7,143 bases of DNA from positions 1 to 7,143 of the forward strand of contig DLVV01000031.1 in NCBI GenBank assembly GCA_003445035.1, in the 5' to 3' direction. Of this stretch, positions 5,995-7,143 are shown piece by piece; within the stretch, counting starts at the first letter, position 1, and every line of letters starts with the position of its first letter. The DNA comes from Planctomycetaceae bacterium (GTDB lineage: Bacteria; Planctomycetota; Planctomycetia; Planctomycetales; Planctomycetaceae). Under the pieces are notes generated by a model. That model made no database searches, was not told the origin of the DNA, and saw only the letters and a program-made list of their open reading frames with translations. Position numbers and translations under genes: made by a program.

Positions 5995-6939
5995 GTGGCC
6001 ACCACCGAGACCGTCTCACGGATCGCCGCGCTCGAAGCCAACCTCGCCCGAGCCCTGCTCGGAAAACCCGAGGCCATTCGCCGGGTCGTCGTGGCGTTGC
6101 TGGCCGAAGGTCACGTGTTGATCGAGGATGTTCCCGGCGTGGGCAAGACCGTGCTGGCCCGGGCTTTGGCTGCCAGCATCCGAGGGAAGTTCACCCGGCT
6201 GCAATGCACGCCCGACCTGCTGCCCAGCGACATCCTCGGTACCGGGGTTTTCCTGCCCCAGGCCGGTGACTTCGAGTTCCGGCCCGGCCCCGTCTTCACC
6301 AATGTCCTGCTGGCCGACGAGGTCAATCGAACCACGCCACGGACCCAAAGTGCATTGCTGGAGGCAATGAATGAACGCCAGGTCTCCGTCGACGGGATCA
6401 CCCACACCCTGCCCAACCCATTCGTGCTGGTGGCCACGCAGAATCCCTACGAGTACGAGGGCACCTACCCGCTGCCCGAGAACCAACGGGACCGGTTCCT
6501 GATCTGCCTGGAGATCGGGTACCCGGATCGGTCAATCGAACTCGAGATGCTGCAACAACACCACGACGGTGGTCCGTTGTCGGGACTGGAACCGGTTCTC
6601 GAAGCCGACGAACTGCTCGCGCTGCAGGCAACGTGCCGTGAGGTGACCGTCGAGGAATCGATCCGGGAATACTTGCTGAATATCGTCGCCGGCACCCGGG
6701 ACCACCAGGAATTGTCCCTGGGGGCCAGCCCCCGTGGCGCGATCGCGCTGTTCCGGGCCGCCCAGGCACTGGCCCTGTGCGACGGACGTGATTACACCGT
6801 TCCCGACGACGTCAAGACACTGGCTCCCGCGGTGCTGGCTCACCGTGTGATCTGTCACGGACCGTTGAGAGACTCGGGACGCGACCGGGGTCTGGGCATC
6901 ATCCGACAGATCATCGAAAGCACACCGGTCCCCACCTAG
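5995..6939 (+). CDS. MoxR family AAA+ ATPase
   Basis: From the GTG at 5995 the product has 314 residues; a GTG at 5968 would add nine. Residues about 5-185 form the AAA+ core. Walker A is DVPGVGKT (45-52, K51), Walker B LLADE (105-109), sensor 1 is N150 in ATQNP, an arginine-finger segment sits at QRDRF (164-168), and sensor 2 is R247 in GASPRG. The segment LLEAMNERQV (121-130) and the C-terminal helical lid (about 205-310) are typical of the MoxR branch, and the length is normal. MoxR ATPases are cytoplasmic chaperone-like enzymes that usually work with VWA-domain and DUF58 proteins, influencing assembly of exported or membrane proteins and stress responses. A DUF58 gene commonly follows directly; here a lipoprotein gene starts 46 bp downstream instead. 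It diverges from the PAP2 gene. No key residue is missing. Confidence 0.95.
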   Translation: MATTETVSRIAALEANLARALLGKPEAIRRVVVALLAEGHVLIEDVPGVGKTVLARALAASIRGKFTRLQCTPDLLPSDILGTGVFLPQAGDFEFRPGPVFTNVLLADEVNRTTPRTQSALLEAMNERQVSVDGITHTLPNPFVLVATQNPYEYEGTYPLPENQRDRFLICLEIGYPDRSIELEMLQQHHDGGPLSGLEPVLEADELLALQATCREVTVEESIREYLLNIVAGTRDHQELSLGASPRGAIALFRAAQALALCDGRDYTVPDDVKTLAPAVLAHRVICHGPLRDSGRDRGLGIIRQIIESTPVPT

Positions 6940-6985
6940 GCTCCATTCTTCCAATCCACTGCGCCCTCTCTCAAGGACTCACACC

Positions 6986-7143
6986 GTGACCAGGTCTCCG
7001 TTCCGGTTTCTCGCCAACATCCTGCTGGTCAGCGTGATCATCTCATCTGGCTGTGCCCAACAGCCCCCCCCTCCGGACAAGGGACCGCCTCCCGCGACCG
7101 GTTCTTCCGGACAGGAAAGTTCGAAGCAGCCGGCCGAGCAGCC
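6986..7143 (+). CDS. Lipoprotein with proline-rich linker, N-terminal part only (cut by window edge)
   Basis: A GTG at 6986 preceded by AAGGA (6973-6977, 8 nt upstream) opens a frame that runs to the window edge, giving 52 residues. Basic residues at the start (MTRSPFRF) are followed by a hydrophobic core and a clear lipobox ISSGC with C23, then a Pro/Gln/Ser-rich hydrophilic linker (AQQPPPPDKGPPPATG). This is a typical lipoprotein leader with a flexible tether. It lies 46 bp after moxR on the same strand, with no obvious terminator between, so co-transcription is likely. The functional domain lies outside the window and cannot be guessed. Confidence 0.82.
   Translation, partial: MTRSPFRFLANILLVSVIISSGCAQQPPPPDKGPPPATGSSGQESSKQPAEQ

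Overview
The window is GC-rich and densely coding, and its gene content points to a member of the Planctomycetota (inference). The indicators are a DUF1501 secreted protein with a twin-arginine signal, treble-cysteine 'zinc ribbon' modules joined to signalling domains, a CehA/McbA-like secreted PHP-type hydrolase, a MoxR ATPase and several GTG starts. There are seven protein genes, two of them cut by the window edges. I see no rRNA, tRNA, CRISPR array, IS element or phage gene.

Layout. 1-1484 (-) is a 3'-truncated DUF1501 (sulfatase/alkaline-phosphatase-fold) gene. A divergent intergenic region of about 264 bp (1485-1748) holds a candidate extended -10 for the DUF1501 gene and a 12-bp perfect palindrome. 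1749-2318 (+) is a stand-alone response-regulator receiver domain with a C-terminal zinc ribbon. 2473-3129 (+) is a cytoplasmic protein with an N-terminal zinc ribbon and an FHA domain. 3208-4818 (+) is an exported CehA/McbA-like protein. 4826-5782 (-) is a PAP2-family phosphatase that looks like a lipoprotein; it converges on the previous gene with only 7 bp between the stop codons. A second divergent intergenic region (5783-5994) precedes a MoxR AAA+ ATPase at 5995-6939 (+). A GTG-started lipoprotein (6986 onward, +) runs off the right edge.

How the genes may work together. The response regulator and the FHA protein are neighbours on the same strand. Both carry a four-cysteine knuckle module with 16 residues between the two cysteine pairs, so they look like a linked cytoplasmic signalling pair, one sensing Asp phosphorylation and one of the phosphothreonine-binding fold. 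No kinase is visible. The DUF1501, CehA-like, PAP2 and terminal lipoprotein products all carry export signals and would act outside the cytoplasmic membrane. MoxR ATPases usually act as chaperones for VWA/DUF58 partner proteins, but no such partner is seen before the window ends.

I do not see a clear new system. The best candidate for a second look is the zinc-ribbon receiver / zinc-ribbon FHA gene pair, together with the departure from canonical active-site or binding residues in the FHA and CehA-like proteins.
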